Shown piece after piece: positions 53,572 through 61,922 of a DNA stretch of 64,000 nucleotides. The position numbers and the translations under genes are program-made. Under the pieces are notes generated by a model. The model saw only the letters and a list, made by a program, of their open reading frames with translations. It had not been told where the DNA came from and searched no databases. The stretch's first letter is position 1. Each line of letters begins with the position of its first letter. Origin of the DNA: an uncultured Kordiimonas sp. (GTDB lineage: Bacteria > Pseudomonadota > Alphaproteobacteria > Sphingomonadales > Kordiimonadaceae). Where the stretch lies: assembly GCA_947503625.1 (NCBI GenBank), contig CANNEK010000003.1, positions 496,001 to 560,000 on the forward strand. Direction: 5' to 3'.

Positions 53572-54695
53572 GGGTGCTGCTCCCTATTGCGCAGAGGTAT
53601 GGTCATAGCCACAATATACCAGCCGTCTGAAACCTTTCTGTTCACCATTGCATCCGGGCCATAGGTCATATTGAGCCTTAGCCTTGTAAGCTGAAAACCT
53701 TCGCCGTCGCTTGTCGTATCCGCCGCATCGCTCTCACACTCGTTGCGAACAGACAGGTACAGGTTCCGTTCATCGGTTTCGACTGCAATGCACAGGTTAG
53801 CAACACCAGAGCGAGACCCATGCTTGAAAACATTTTCAAGCAATGGCTGAAGCAATTGCCGGGGTACCTCTAATTTTTGAGCCTCTGCCGCAACTTCATA
53901 GTCCGCTTTCAGATCGGGGAACCGGATTTGCTGAAAAGCCAGATATTTTTGCGCATCCTCGATCTCATCAGCAATACTGATGCATTCATCACCAACCGAC
54001 CCTCCCGTCATGCTGCGCAGAATATCACTTAAGAGTATGGTGGCTTCCTCTGCCCGGCGCACATGGCCAAGTCGCATGAGCCCCACCAGATTACTCAGCG
54101 CGTTCATAACAAAATGGCTGCCAAGCCTGCCACGCAGGTATTCGGCCTCGCGGCTGCTGAGATCCGCTTTCTGCTGCGCCAGTTGGCGGGCCAGTTCTGA
54201 AGCAGCAATTTCCGCTGTGCGGTTTCGGGCCGAAACTCCAGAAAGATACCCTATCAGTATAACTCCATAAAACAGGACCAAGTCCCAGACCCACTGGACC
54301 AAACGAACGTCGCCCAGAAAAACGCTTGGTGGCTGCTGATATAGGGGCGCTGCAATAACAACCAGATACGCCATCAGAATAACCAGTGAAACCAACAGCA
54401 AAAACGCGCTTTGCATGCATTTCGATAAAATCGATGCGTCCATAAACCAATTCTGGCGCGAATAGCGGAAAATCAAGGGAAACAGGACGATCCATTGTCC
54501 AAAACCAATGGCATAGACAAACAGTGTGCGGCCAATGTCCTGGTCTCGTTCTTCGCGCATCGCATCAAACAGCGATGCCGCTGCGAACGTGAGATAGAAT
54601 AGAAAGAAAAAACCCAACCCCAAGAGAGTGGGTCGGCCCCAGGGCCGGAGCGCCAACAAAAGTTTAGCTTTTAGAGTGTCAGGCTCTGATACCAA
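53568..54695 (-). CDS. LytS-type sensor histidine kinase
   Basis: 375 aa, apparent TTG start, without an obvious ribosome site, so the start is unsure. Four membrane helices in residues about 20-160 (LGLGFFFLFYLTFAAAS, IVLFPLIFRYS). A short linker (LARQLAQQKADLSSREAEY) leads to the His kinase PF06580-type core: RGRLGSHFVMNALSNLVGLM (phospho-His in SHF--N), LLSDILRSMTG, RQLLQPLLENVFKHGS (N box) and GEGFQLTRLRLNMTYG (G2 box). Partner of the adjacent LytTR regulator, with which it overlaps by 4 bp. Confidence 0.88.
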   Translation of the reverse strand: MVSEPDTLKAKLLLALRPWGRPTLLGLGFFFLFYLTFAAASLFDAMREERDQDIGRTLFVYAIGFGQWIVLFPLIFRYSRQNWFMDASILSKCMQSAFLLLVSLVILMAYLVVIAAPLYQQPPSVFLGDVRLVQWVWDLVLFYGVILIGYLSGVSARNRTAEIAASELARQLAQQKADLSSREAEYLRGRLGSHFVMNALSNLVGLMRLGHVRRAEEATILLSDILRSMTGGSVGDECISIADEIEDAQKYLAFQQIRFPDLKADYEVAAEAQKLEVPRQLLQPLLENVFKHGSRSGVANLCIAVETDERNLYLSVRNECESDAADTTSDGEGFQLTRLRLNMTYGPDAMVNRKVSDGWYIVAMTIPLRNREQHP

Positions 54696-54853
54696 TTAAA
54701 ACTGCCTATCTTTGTTTGAATATGTCTCGGCCAACTCAGGGGGTTGCCATTTTGGCACATGATCTTGGTTTACGCCAAACAACGCCATAGCAAAAGCTGC
54801 CGAACCGTATAGTATCAGCGGGACCAACAAAAGGCTGTGCAGGACAAACCCGA

Positions 54854-56392
54854 CTATGCGCCGTCCGCCTGCCGGGCATTGCGGTAAGTCCAGCGCCCGA
54901 ACATATAGAGGCCAATGGCTGCAGCAACGCCAACCATGGCAAACCCGTAGAAAACACCGCCGATATTATGGGCGTCATAAAGCTGCTGCGTCACCATTTC
55001 GGGTGTGTTACCGCTCATGGCCACGAGGCGATCAAACGCCTCCCCTATGGGCACTGCAGCGATTGCATCTGCATCAAGGCCAGCGTCTTCAAGCGCAAGG
55101 CGCGAAACCGTGTCTTTAGCAGCAAACTTGCCGTAAAAATTGAGACCAACCAGCCCGCCAACAGCCGAGCCAAAGGCAAACGGCAGGTTATAGAAACCCA
55201 GATACATGGCTTTTTTGTCTTCAGGTGCGATGTTACCCAGAAACTCGAGGCTTTTTGGACTGGCCAGCATCTCGCCAATGGAGAACAGCACCACAGCCAG
55301 CACCATAAGCCAGGCAAAATTGGTTCCACCGATCAGGAAAAAGGCCGCAACAGCAAAAACAGTACCGACCGCCATTGAATTGGCGGCACGAAGCCGGGCG
55401 CTGTAGCCCGCAACCAGAAAGCAGAACAGCATGATCATAAGCGAGTTAATGTTGATCAATCCCTCGGGCATGATACGCGTACCTTCAATATCCATCACCC
55501 AGAAACGACGGGCGAATGCGCCGGGCTGGCTGTCGCCCCAGAAGGTTTGCACAAGAACGCTGGTATCGACCCAGTCGCTGAAATACAAAGGGCCCAGATT
55601 CCAGTACAGAAACATCATGAACCACCAGCCACCAAATAGCAGCATGTACCAGATCAGTGTGGGTTTGGTGAACTCGCGCCAGCTGTCAACGGCGAGGTTC
55701 GATTCCTTGATTTCACCGGACTTCACCTTGGCGCGGTGTTCAAGCCGCTCTTCCTTGTTCACTTCCCTGTAGGTCAGAAGCAGTATGAAATTCAGCGAGA
55801 TAATCGCCGCACAGGCCAGGAATACGTAGCTCCAGGAAAGCTGGCGCAGATACCCGGCAACTACCGGCCCCAGAAACCCGCCCCAGTTAACCGTCTGATA
55901 AAAAATACCCCAGGCAACCGCGCTGTTTTTGCGGTTCGCGGCTTTGGCGACGGTACCCTGGATACCCGGCTTGAAAATACCAGTGCCCAGCGCCAGCACA
56001 ATCGCGCCTGAAAAGAAACCCCAGAAGGTAGGGAAAAAGGCCATGATCAGATAGCCACAGATTTTTATGACAGTGGAAAGCGCGATGGTTTCCTTGTAGC
56101 CCAGCCGGTCTGAAAGGCCACCGGTGAACACCGGCACCAGCCCCTGCAGCAGCAGCCAATAGAAAAAGATGGTGCCCATATCACCGCTGGTAATACCAAG
56201 CCCGCCATTAATGGCCGCATCCGTGCCATAGAGGGTAGAAAGAGAATAAACCCCGTAGTAGGCCAGCCTTTCTACCATCTCCATACCGCCACAAATCCAG
56301 AACACGTAGGACAGGCTGCCGATGGCGGCGAATGTACCCAGTTGCTCTACGTCTTTGACGGTGTTCGTGCGGATGTCTTTATCCTGCGTCAT
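54854..56392 (-). CDS. POT/PTR-family proton-coupled peptide transporter
   Basis: 512 aa from the ATG at 56392 (GGGG eight bases before it); the open frame goes to 56422. About 12-14 membrane helices. MEMVERLAYYGVYSLSTLY matches the E-R-Y-G helix 1 motif of POT transporters; GGLSDRLGYKETI is the helix 2-3 loop, and TGIFKPGIQGTVAKA and GIFYQTVNWGGFLGPVVAGYL (F-Y--N-G) are family signatures. Imports di- and tripeptides with H+. A long loop in the middle (about 215-260) has charged residues. The gene stands alone, without an obvious operon partner. Confidence 0.88.
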   Translation of the reverse strand: MTQDKDIRTNTVKDVEQLGTFAAIGSLSYVFWICGGMEMVERLAYYGVYSLSTLYGTDAAINGGLGITSGDMGTIFFYWLLLQGLVPVFTGGLSDRLGYKETIALSTVIKICGYLIMAFFPTFWGFFSGAIVLALGTGIFKPGIQGTVAKAANRKNSAVAWGIFYQTVNWGGFLGPVVAGYLRQLSWSYVFLACAAIISLNFILLLTYREVNKEERLEHRAKVKSGEIKESNLAVDSWREFTKPTLIWYMLLFGGWWFMMFLYWNLGPLYFSDWVDTSVLVQTFWGDSQPGAFARRFWVMDIEGTRIMPEGLININSLMIMLFCFLVAGYSARLRAANSMAVGTVFAVAAFFLIGGTNFAWLMVLAVVLFSIGEMLASPKSLEFLGNIAPEDKKAMYLGFYNLPFAFGSAVGGLVGLNFYGKFAAKDTVSRLALEDAGLDADAIAAVPIGEAFDRLVAMSGNTPEMVTQQLYDAHNIGGVFYGFAMVGVAAAIGLYMFGRWTYRNARQADGA

Positions 56393-56411
56393 GAAGGATG
56401 CCCCGTGTTGT

Positions 56412-56729
56412 TCAACTATCATTGAGCGCAGATAAAACGCGCCCTCCCCGGTTTTCAGCCGTATAGGAAGGGGGCCTGAATGTCACCCGGAAAGTGGCTA
56501 CAGCGGCGGCTTTGTGCGACGAATGGAAAAGTCGGTTGATTATGTCAATCAGCAGACCGGCTCTGGAAAGAATAGTCTGCGGCACGTAGCCGCCTTCTCT
56601 CATAGCCTGAATGGGGCTGTATACGTCGACATCAGGGACACCGGCAGCAGACATAATATCCAGGCAATCCTTAAAAGTCTTGTTGGCGTATGCCTCACAA
56701 AATTTTTCGACAGTTTCCTGGCCCGTCAA
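56412..56729 (-). CDS. Possible small ORF or gene remnant without a clear start
   Basis: 105 aa if it starts at the TTG at 56729, but the same frame is open upstream to about 56821, into the 3' end of the DUF805 gene, with no ATG or GTG and no ribosome site. The first 55 residues look like coding sequence (EKFCEAYANKTFKDCLDIMS), whereas the end (TFRPPSYTAENRGGRVLS) does not. No family recognised. It may be a decayed gene. It ends only 20 bp before the POT gene start. The remainder of 56393-56770 shows nothing else. Confidence 0.3.
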   Translation of the reverse strand: MTGQETVEKFCEAYANKTFKDCLDIMSAAGVPDVDVYSPIQAMREGGYVPQTILSRAGLLIDIINRLFHSSHKAAAVATFRVTFRPPSYTAENRGGRVLSALNDS

Positions 56730-56770
56730 AAGCTTGCTCAGGTGTTCTTTGATCGCTCTTGCGTCCGCAT

Positions 56771-57163
56771 CTATTTGTCGGGATTCAGCGTCGGAATACG
56801 CGGGCGCCCAAACCTGTTTGGTCCATCAGTGCCGCGAAGAAGCGTAAATACAAATATGATAAGCGAGCCGACATAAGGAACGAAGGTCAACAGATACCAC
56901 CAGCCAGACATGTTGAGATCATGAAACCGGCGAACCGTCAGGGAAATTGTGCAAAACACAACCGTAAAAACCGCAGCTATGTAGGACTTCAAGACCGGTT
57001 CGACGATACTGAAAAAGCCGGGGCTGGAGAGATCGATTAGCACCGGCAGGAAGAAAAGAATAGCTACGAGTTGAAACCACCAGAACTCGGACCTGGAAGC
57101 CCGTGTCCGGAAATCGAACATGTTCATAAAGCCGGACTTCGCTGCTTGTGGAAACGTCATCAT
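56771..57163 (-). CDS. DUF805 membrane protein (first of two)
   Basis: 130 aa. Three or four helices and the DUF805 pattern: FDFRTRASRSEFWWFQLVAIL, then ISLTVRRFHDLNMSGWWYLL (R-R-F-HD-N-SGWW) near residue 88 and GTDGPNRFG at the end. Similar proteins are inner-membrane and of unknown function. The gene lies upstream of the POT gene on the minus strand, downstream of a second DUF805 gene. The two proteins share the same motif set but are not close copies. Confidence 0.9.
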   Translation of the reverse strand: MMTFPQAAKSGFMNMFDFRTRASRSEFWWFQLVAILFFLPVLIDLSSPGFFSIVEPVLKSYIAAVFTVVFCTISLTVRRFHDLNMSGWWYLLTFVPYVGSLIIFVFTLLRGTDGPNRFGRPRIPTLNPDK

Positions 57164-57229
57164 CGTTGTTCATCCGTTAGTGACTGAATGGCAACAATGA
57201 CAAAATGAGAACAAAATGGCAACAAAAAA

Positions 57230-57247
57230 GGCCGGCAAACACCGGCC
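57230..57247 (-). terminator. Intrinsic terminator after the second DUF805 gene
   Basis: GGCCGG-CAAACA-CCGGCC, a 6-bp stem followed on the minus strand by TTTTTTG. It is 29 bp after the stop of the gene at 57276-57707, and would end that transcript before the first DUF805 gene. Confidence 0.85.
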
Positions 57248-57275
57248 CTTCGATAAATTTAATTAGGTCCTGCCT

Positions 57276-57707
57276 TCAGGCGTGGCCCTCAAGCCCCTGC
57301 CCTGCCAGCGGGTCATGACCAAATTCATTGTCTTCCGGGGCGCTGTCGCGCGCAAGCCAGACAAGCATGAAAAGCCAGCCGATAGGTGGTACAAAACCAA
57401 ACAGAATCCACCAGCCGCTGCGCCCCACATCATGCAGCCGCCGCGCACTGACGGAGAGCCACGGGATGAACATAACCGCGGTAAACAGGATGCTTAATGG
57501 GCCGTGTCGCACGTTGAAGCCAAATGATGCCCATGGGCCGGCTTCCGGAGGCGGGGAGGTATCGAACAACAGCCCGTCAAAGAAAGGAAGGATGCTCAGA
57601 CCAACAATACCAAAAGCGATAAAATACCAGAACTCCGCTCGCTGCGAACGACCTTCAAAATCAAAATAGCGCTGGAACGCCGACCTTATGGCATCGATGA
57701 CATCCAT
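57276..57707 (-). CDS. DUF805 membrane protein (second)
   Basis: 143 aa from the ATG at 57707, with AAGGA/GGGAG just before it; the open frame up to 57851 has no support. Three to four helices. FDFEGRSQRAEFWYFIAFGI and LSVSARRLHDVGRSGWWILF (R-R-L-HD-G-SGWW) are the DUF805 signatures. An acidic, D-rich tail ends the protein. Function unknown. Confidence 0.88.
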   Translation of the reverse strand: MDVIDAIRSAFQRYFDFEGRSQRAEFWYFIAFGIVGLSILPFFDGLLFDTSPPPEAGPWASFGFNVRHGPLSILFTAVMFIPWLSVSARRLHDVGRSGWWILFGFVPPIGWLFMLVWLARDSAPEDNEFGHDPLAGQGLEGHA

Positions 57708-57813
57708 TTTCCTTCTCCCACAATAATCCCGATATGGGACTATTATAACGGAAAACGATAAAAACTGCGAATCATGGGAAAATTGATTGTGAGCTGGCAG
57801 GTGAAACAAGAAA

Positions 57814-57833
57814 AGGCCGGGCAAACCCGACCT
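57814..57833 (-). terminator. Intrinsic terminator after the peroxiredoxin-like gene
   Basis: AGGCCGGG-CAAA-CCCGACCT, an imperfect 8-bp stem with one non-Watson-Crick pair, followed on the minus strand by TTTTCTTG. It is 32 bp after the stop of the gene at 57865-58512. Confidence 0.75.
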
Positions 57834-57864
57834 GTCTTGTATGCTCAGCAATCGCTCCGGTGTC

Positions 57865-58512
57865 TTAGCTTTTCAGCGCTGCAATCACGTCATTCGGGTC
57901 AAGGCGTTTGGTATAGTCCACATCCACATGATGCAGGATGATCTTGCCTGATTGGTCAATCACATAGGCCGCCGGGATCGGCAGGCGCCAGGCATCGTCG
58001 CCATTGGTTTCAGGCACATTAAGGCCAAAACCCTGATAGACCTTCATCAGCGCTTCAGGGAAAGTGAAAGTAAGCCCGAACGCATCAGACGCTTTAAAGC
58101 CCGTGTCTGACAGCACATCATAGGAAAGGCCGTTCTTCTCAACGGTCATCAGGCTGTTATCGGGTGTTTCGGGGGTTATCGCAATCAGGCTCGCACCGAG
58201 GGACTTCAGGGTTTCAAGCTCCTGCTCGTAGGCGTAGAGCTCCATATTGCAGTATGGGCACCAGCCACCACGGTAGAAGATCACCACGACCGGGCCTTCT
58301 TTCAGGCGTTCGGACAAAGTGACAGTTTCACCCTTGTGATTTTTCAGCGTGAAATCAGGCGCTGTATCACCGGTTTTGAGCGCGGTGCCTTCAATACCGG
58401 TTTTGATGATTTCATCATTTGCGTTCAGCATCACTTCGCGGGTTTCAGCGGGGATACGCTGGGCGGATTGCCTGACCGCATCCGCAAGGGTTTCTGTTAG
58501 AGTTTGAGTCAT
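57865..58512 (-). CDS. Peroxiredoxin-like (AhpC/TSA) protein
   Basis: 215 aa. Thioredoxin fold (about 45-200): APDFTLKNHKGETVTLSE, VVIFYRGGWCPYCNMELYAYEQE, where the CPYC pair is in the position of the peroxidatic Cys, and ISTETPDNSL-like ITPETPDNSLM. VIDQSGKIILHHVDVDYTKRLDP is the usual end. The group reduces peroxides or acts in redox signalling. The gene stands alone, with a terminator 32 bp after it, next to the divergent gene at 58768. Confidence 0.85.
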   Translation of the reverse strand: MTQTLTETLADAVRQSAQRIPAETREVMLNANDEIIKTGIEGTALKTGDTAPDFTLKNHKGETVTLSERLKEGPVVVIFYRGGWCPYCNMELYAYEQELETLKSLGASLIAITPETPDNSLMTVEKNGLSYDVLSDTGFKASDAFGLTFTFPEALMKVYQGFGLNVPETNGDDAWRLPIPAAYVIDQSGKIILHHVDVDYTKRLDPNDVIAALKS

Positions 58513-58767
58513 GGTTGGGGTCTCCGGTTACGATCAATTGACCCCTAAGATGGGTGCGCGGGTGCACACGTTACAGTCACGAGTGTGTGAGAGGCAGCGC
58601 ACCACGCAAATGCAGATTCGAACGAGCTTTTTTGCGGGGGCGGCGAGCGGTCAAAAAAACGAATTACCGCTGTGGCGCCTGAGAGAAGCACAGTTTCGTA
58701 AACGTGAAGGTCCTCATATTATGTGATTTGATCTTTGATCGCGCAAGAATTGTTATATAGTAACGCG

Positions 58768-59460
58768 ATGATCAAAATGAAAGTTGTGTTTGTATTTTTT
58801 GTACTGTGGCCAAACGTTGCGCACGCCTGCTCGACGTTCGCTAGCAGCAATACCGGCTTTTCAGACGTGCGGAATCATAGTGATCTCGTCTTTGAAGGCG
58901 AGGTAACCGCGGTATACATCGGCGGAAAACAAGTGAGCACAAGCTTGTTTGATGAAGCGATATCCAAACTATGGAAAACGACAGAGATTCTATTCAAGAT
59001 TACCCCTACAAAAGTGCTTGTAGGGCATCACGGCGGACAGTTTCAAGTTTGGGGCGCCTATGTCGCCTACGGTTATTGCGGAAGAGGCCTGAACGCCCAT
59101 GTCCGCCAGAAGGTTTGGGGAGCAAATCTGGTGGATGGGAAATTAACTGTGGCCCCGTACCGCCAATATATCAAGGCGGTTGTGGCCATGGAAACATACC
59201 GCGAGGCATTGGCGCGATATCAAAGCTCGTTGCCGGAAAGGCATTTTGTTCAGGATATCATCCTTCGTGAGCATAAAGCACTGCGACAAATACTGGGTGG
59301 TGAATTGGCCTCGCCCGCATCGGCGTTCTTTTCGACACCAAAAGAAAGGGCTTTGATGCCGTCACAGTTGTACCAAGCGCGGATGGAATTTCTTGAAATT
59401 GACTATGCTCTGGAACGAGAGCGTTTGACAATGACGACAGAGATATTGTTCCCCCAATAG
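58768..59460 (+). CDS. Secreted unknown protein, possible NTR/TIMP-like fold
   Basis: 230 aa from the ATG at 58768 (58777 is an alternative). Signal peptide (VVFVFFVLWPNVAHAC), with a Cys exactly at the mature end, as in lipoproteins or NTR-like domains. The rest is unfamiliar. SDLVFEGEVTAVYIGG and a later CGRGLNAHVRQKVWG resemble the start and second Cys of tissue-inhibitor-like OB folds, but this is a weak match. The helical C-terminus (about 150-230) is charged. It stands alone between divergent and convergent genes. Confidence 0.5.
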   Translation: MIKMKVVFVFFVLWPNVAHACSTFASSNTGFSDVRNHSDLVFEGEVTAVYIGGKQVSTSLFDEAISKLWKTTEILFKITPTKVLVGHHGGQFQVWGAYVAYGYCGRGLNAHVRQKVWGANLVDGKLTVAPYRQYIKAVVAMETYREALARYQSSLPERHFVQDIILREHKALRQILGGELASPASAFFSTPKERALMPSQLYQARMEFLEIDYALERERLTMTTEILFPQ

Positions 59461-59505
59461 GAAGCAACTGGTATCCGGTTTTTTATCAAAAAACAAAAAT
59501 CAGTT

Positions 59506-60354
59506 TCACCGGCGCGCAAGCATTCGGGATATCGCCCGGATAATTATCTCGGGCTTGTCTCTCATAACATTGTGGCTGCTACCGGTTGCCAGAACACTCG
59601 ACCGACCATCCGACGCGGCAACAAAGTCCGCGTGAACACGCTGTATATGAGCAATCTGTTCAGGCTGGGAGACCCATGTTTGCTCCGCCAGTATATCGAT
59701 GAAAGCCACACTAGGTGCAAAGCTCACGTTTTTCATCCGTTCCGCGGTTTCGGGGTATGCATTGACGACCGGGATAATTGCCCTGGCCAGCGCTGGCGCT
59801 GCTTCCTCCAGCGCCTTGAACCGGGGCGTGTATTCCGCGAGTACGCCAGAGACAATTTTGTCGCTCAAGTCAGCCGGCAGCAGGGCATCAACAAAAACAA
59901 CACCACCGACATCCATATCGCCCTCAGCAACCAACGCAGCAATCAGGCCACCATATGAATGCGCCACGAGCACCAATGGGCCTTCGACACCATTTTGCGC
60001 CAATGCCTGCTTCAGGGTGTCTGCTTCATCCTGGATTTGGTAGGGCCCTTCTGTCAGCGCACTTTGCCCTAACCCGGCCCGGTCATAAACAACAGTGCGC
60101 GCACCCATGTCTCTGACTTGGGCTTCTATTCCTGCCCAGACGGACGAGTCGTTTCCGTTTCCGCTGATGAAGACAACTGTCTGGTCTCCGGTTCCGGATA
60201 CCCGCATCCACAAGCCTTCGCCCTCGGCGTTTGCTTTTGGCAACGACACAAACGCAAGAGCCATGAAAATGATAAGCGCCACGGTGAAAATGCCGGGGCC
60301 ATTCGAAAAGAGCGTACCTGAAAAGAACGTGCCGAAACGGTGGTATCTATCCAT
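59506..60354 (-). CDS. Secreted alpha/beta-hydrolase
   Basis: 282 aa, GAGGA 8 bases before the ATG. N-terminal signal or membrane helix (about 20-43, IFTVALIIFMALAFVSLP). Alpha/beta-hydrolase fold: VVFISGNGNDSSVWAGIE (oxyanion region), nucleophile motif LVAHSYGGLIA (G/A-H-S-Y-G-G), the acid in VVFVDALLPADL and the C-terminal His in SSHNVMRDKPEII. Substrate unknown, an esterase or lipase-like enzyme. The signal suggests the periplasm. Upstream of it on the minus strand lie the cysC remnant and a terminator-like hairpin. Confidence 0.82.
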   Translation of the reverse strand: MDRYHRFGTFFSGTLFSNGPGIFTVALIIFMALAFVSLPKANAEGEGLWMRVSGTGDQTVVFISGNGNDSSVWAGIEAQVRDMGARTVVYDRAGLGQSALTEGPYQIQDEADTLKQALAQNGVEGPLVLVAHSYGGLIAALVAEGDMDVGGVVFVDALLPADLSDKIVSGVLAEYTPRFKALEEAAPALARAIIPVVNAYPETAERMKNVSFAPSVAFIDILAEQTWVSQPEQIAHIQRVHADFVAASDGRSSVLATGSSHNVMRDKPEIIIRAISRMLARR

Positions 60355-60515
60355 GAAATTGTCCTCGTTTGTCGGTTATCTGTTTTTTGTTGGGACAACA
60401 ATGAGGCATACGGACCATTGCTACAAGGTCTACGAGTGCGAGCCAAACAAAACCCGGTATATGGTCACGCCGGTTCCGTTAATGCACGCAGGAAAACTTC
60501 GGAAATAGTCACAAA

Positions 60516-60542
60516 AAAGACCGGGAAAGACCCTGCCTTTTT
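60516..60542 (-). terminator. Degenerate terminator-like hairpin after the cysC remnant
   Basis: Sequence AAAGACCGGG-AAAGA-CCCTGCCTTT, an imperfect stem with a T-run on the minus strand, 30 bp after the stop of the cysC remnant. The spacing and sequence class match the intact terminator after cysNC (61866-61890). Confidence 0.5.
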
Positions 60543-60571
60543 CAGAGAAACATAAGATGTTTTCCAACCTT

Positions 60572-60702
60572 TAAACCTGCTCGCCGCCATTGGCGTTCAC
60601 GTAGCCATGCCGCTCCAGATAGCCGATAATCTGGTCGACGCAGGCTTGGGCGTCTACTTCGCATGAATGGCTATATAGTCCTGCACGCTGCGAATCTCTA
60701 GC
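60572..60702 (-). pseudogene. Remnant of a second cysC 3' end
   Basis: On the minus strand the frame reads (last 26 residues) DAQACVDQIIGYLERHGYVN and then a short tail ending in GGEQV before TAA. This matches the C-terminus of the intact CysC at 61923, [20 protein letters not shown], then ANGNGRD: about 15 of 32 positions are identical, with the same YLE--GY-NANG frame. No start codon or kinase core remains. The DNA is also visibly similar. It sits directly downstream of the esterase gene and ends before the terminator-like hairpin. I read it as a decayed duplication or displaced fragment. Confidence 0.72.
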
Positions 60703-61600
60703 GCGTCAGCAAATCCACAAAGGCGACATTGGCTTCGTCTGCTTCAGGTGACTTCAGGAATGGCCAGCAATGGAACATACCTTCAAATTGGTGATAACTC
60801 ATGGGCGCGCCAGCAGCAGAAAGCTTGTCAGCAAACGCCCTGGCATCCGGCATCAACACGTCGCGTGTGCCTATGAAAATATGGATCGGTGGCATGCCCT
60901 CCACCCGACCATATAGCGGGCTGATACGCTGGTCCTTCAGGTCCATGCCGTTTGCATACATGCGCCCCGCTTCCTGCAACCCGTCAACTGACAGCCACGG
61001 GTCGCGCGGGTCAATCTCCCGTGCCCCAGGGTTTTCAAGCGCCGCATCCATCCAGGGAGAGATCAGAACCATGCTGCGGGCGTCTACACTCTCGCCTCTG
61101 TCTACAAGTTGCTGACTCAGGGAAATACACATGGCCGCGCCCGCGCTATCGCCAAACATATGGATCGGCTTGTCGCCTGCACGCGCTTCGAGCGCACGAT
61201 AGGCTTTTTCCGCAAACGGCAGGGCGACGTTCACGTCATGCTCTGGCGCCAACGGATAGATCGGCACCACAAAGGTGCGACCCGTACGCACAGCCAGTTC
61301 CCCCACCAGCACCCAATGCTGAGGAATAATTTCAAACACATAGGCACCACCATGCAGGTAAAAGACGTAGCCATCAGCGCCCTCGTCTATGCCCTTGGGC
61401 GTAAGATAATAGACCGGCTGGCCGTCCAGCGTGTCTTGGCGCGCATCACATGTTTCGAGTACAGCCTCTGGCGGCGCGTGATGGATGGTGCGGCGGCGTT
61501 CGGGAATGGTTTTGCGGATCGAAGGGCCGTCTTTGATGGCGCGCTTGCGCCCGGTGATCAAGAGCACATAGGCCCAGAAATGGCTTTTGAGACTCGCCAT
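60698..61600 (-). CDS. Alpha/beta-hydrolase-3 (HSL-type) esterase
   Basis: 300 aa from the ATG at 61600, with AGGAGG 7 bases before it; the open frame to 61687 is not supported. HSL-family motifs: GYVFYLHGGAYVFEIIPQHW (HGG oxyanion), HMFGDSAGAAMCISLSQ (nucleophile G-D-S-A-G), DPRDPWLS with acidic residue and PPIHIFIGTRDVLMPDARAF, FEGMFHCWPFL (His). Hydrolyses short-chain esters or lactones. A frameshift-free, ordinary gene. It separates intact cysNC from the cysC remnant. Confidence 0.88.
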   Translation of the reverse strand: MASLKSHFWAYVLLITGRKRAIKDGPSIRKTIPERRRTIHHAPPEAVLETCDARQDTLDGQPVYYLTPKGIDEGADGYVFYLHGGAYVFEIIPQHWVLVGELAVRTGRTFVVPIYPLAPEHDVNVALPFAEKAYRALEARAGDKPIHMFGDSAGAAMCISLSQQLVDRGESVDARSMVLISPWMDAALENPGAREIDPRDPWLSVDGLQEAGRMYANGMDLKDQRISPLYGRVEGMPPIHIFIGTRDVLMPDARAFADKLSAAGAPMSYHQFEGMFHCWPFLKSPEADEANVAFVDLLTR

Positions 61601-61865
61601 ACAACATCCTCCTTGATTGGCGGTTTCCCGACTATGGCGCGGTAGGAGTGAAGAGAGGGTTAACCTTCCTCCAATACCCAGATGCAAGCTGCACTATTGC
61701 CGTCTACAACGATCAGCCCTGTATCAAAGGTAGCGTCTGTCACGGGATTCCAAGACTACGGATCTCACTGATAGAAGCCACTGCAGTAAAATTTGGAACT
61801 CTCAAGCCAACAGGATTTAACCCCCCTCAAAAATGCACCCAGCTTATGCATACTTGCCCATCAAA
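61601..61865. other. Upstream region of the esterase gene
   Basis: About 265 bp without a convincing gene, up to the cysNC terminator at 61866. A plus-strand frame at 61648-61899 has no ribosome site and no recognisable family. I see no repeat or tRNA. Confidence 0.5.
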
Positions 61866-61890
61866 AAAGGCCGGGATGTGCCCGGCCTTT
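61866..61890 (-). terminator. Bidirectional intrinsic terminator after cysNC
   Basis: AAAGGCCGGG-ATGTG-CCCGGCCTTT, a perfect 10-bp stem with T-runs on both sides. It is 33 bp after the cysNC stop codon. It would serve cysNC and could stop plus-strand transcription too. Confidence 0.88.
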
Positions 61891-61922
61891 TTCCGATAGT
61901 TTTGCAAGTGCAAGCTTAACGC

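Noticed and set aside
53209-53664. Plus-strand 151-codon frame opposite the regulator gene
   Set aside because: Shadow of the LytTR and kinase genes.
54736-54978. Minus-strand 80-codon frame near the end of the POT gene
   Set aside because: Overlaps the POT gene in another frame and has no ribosome site; no function seen in 54696-54853.
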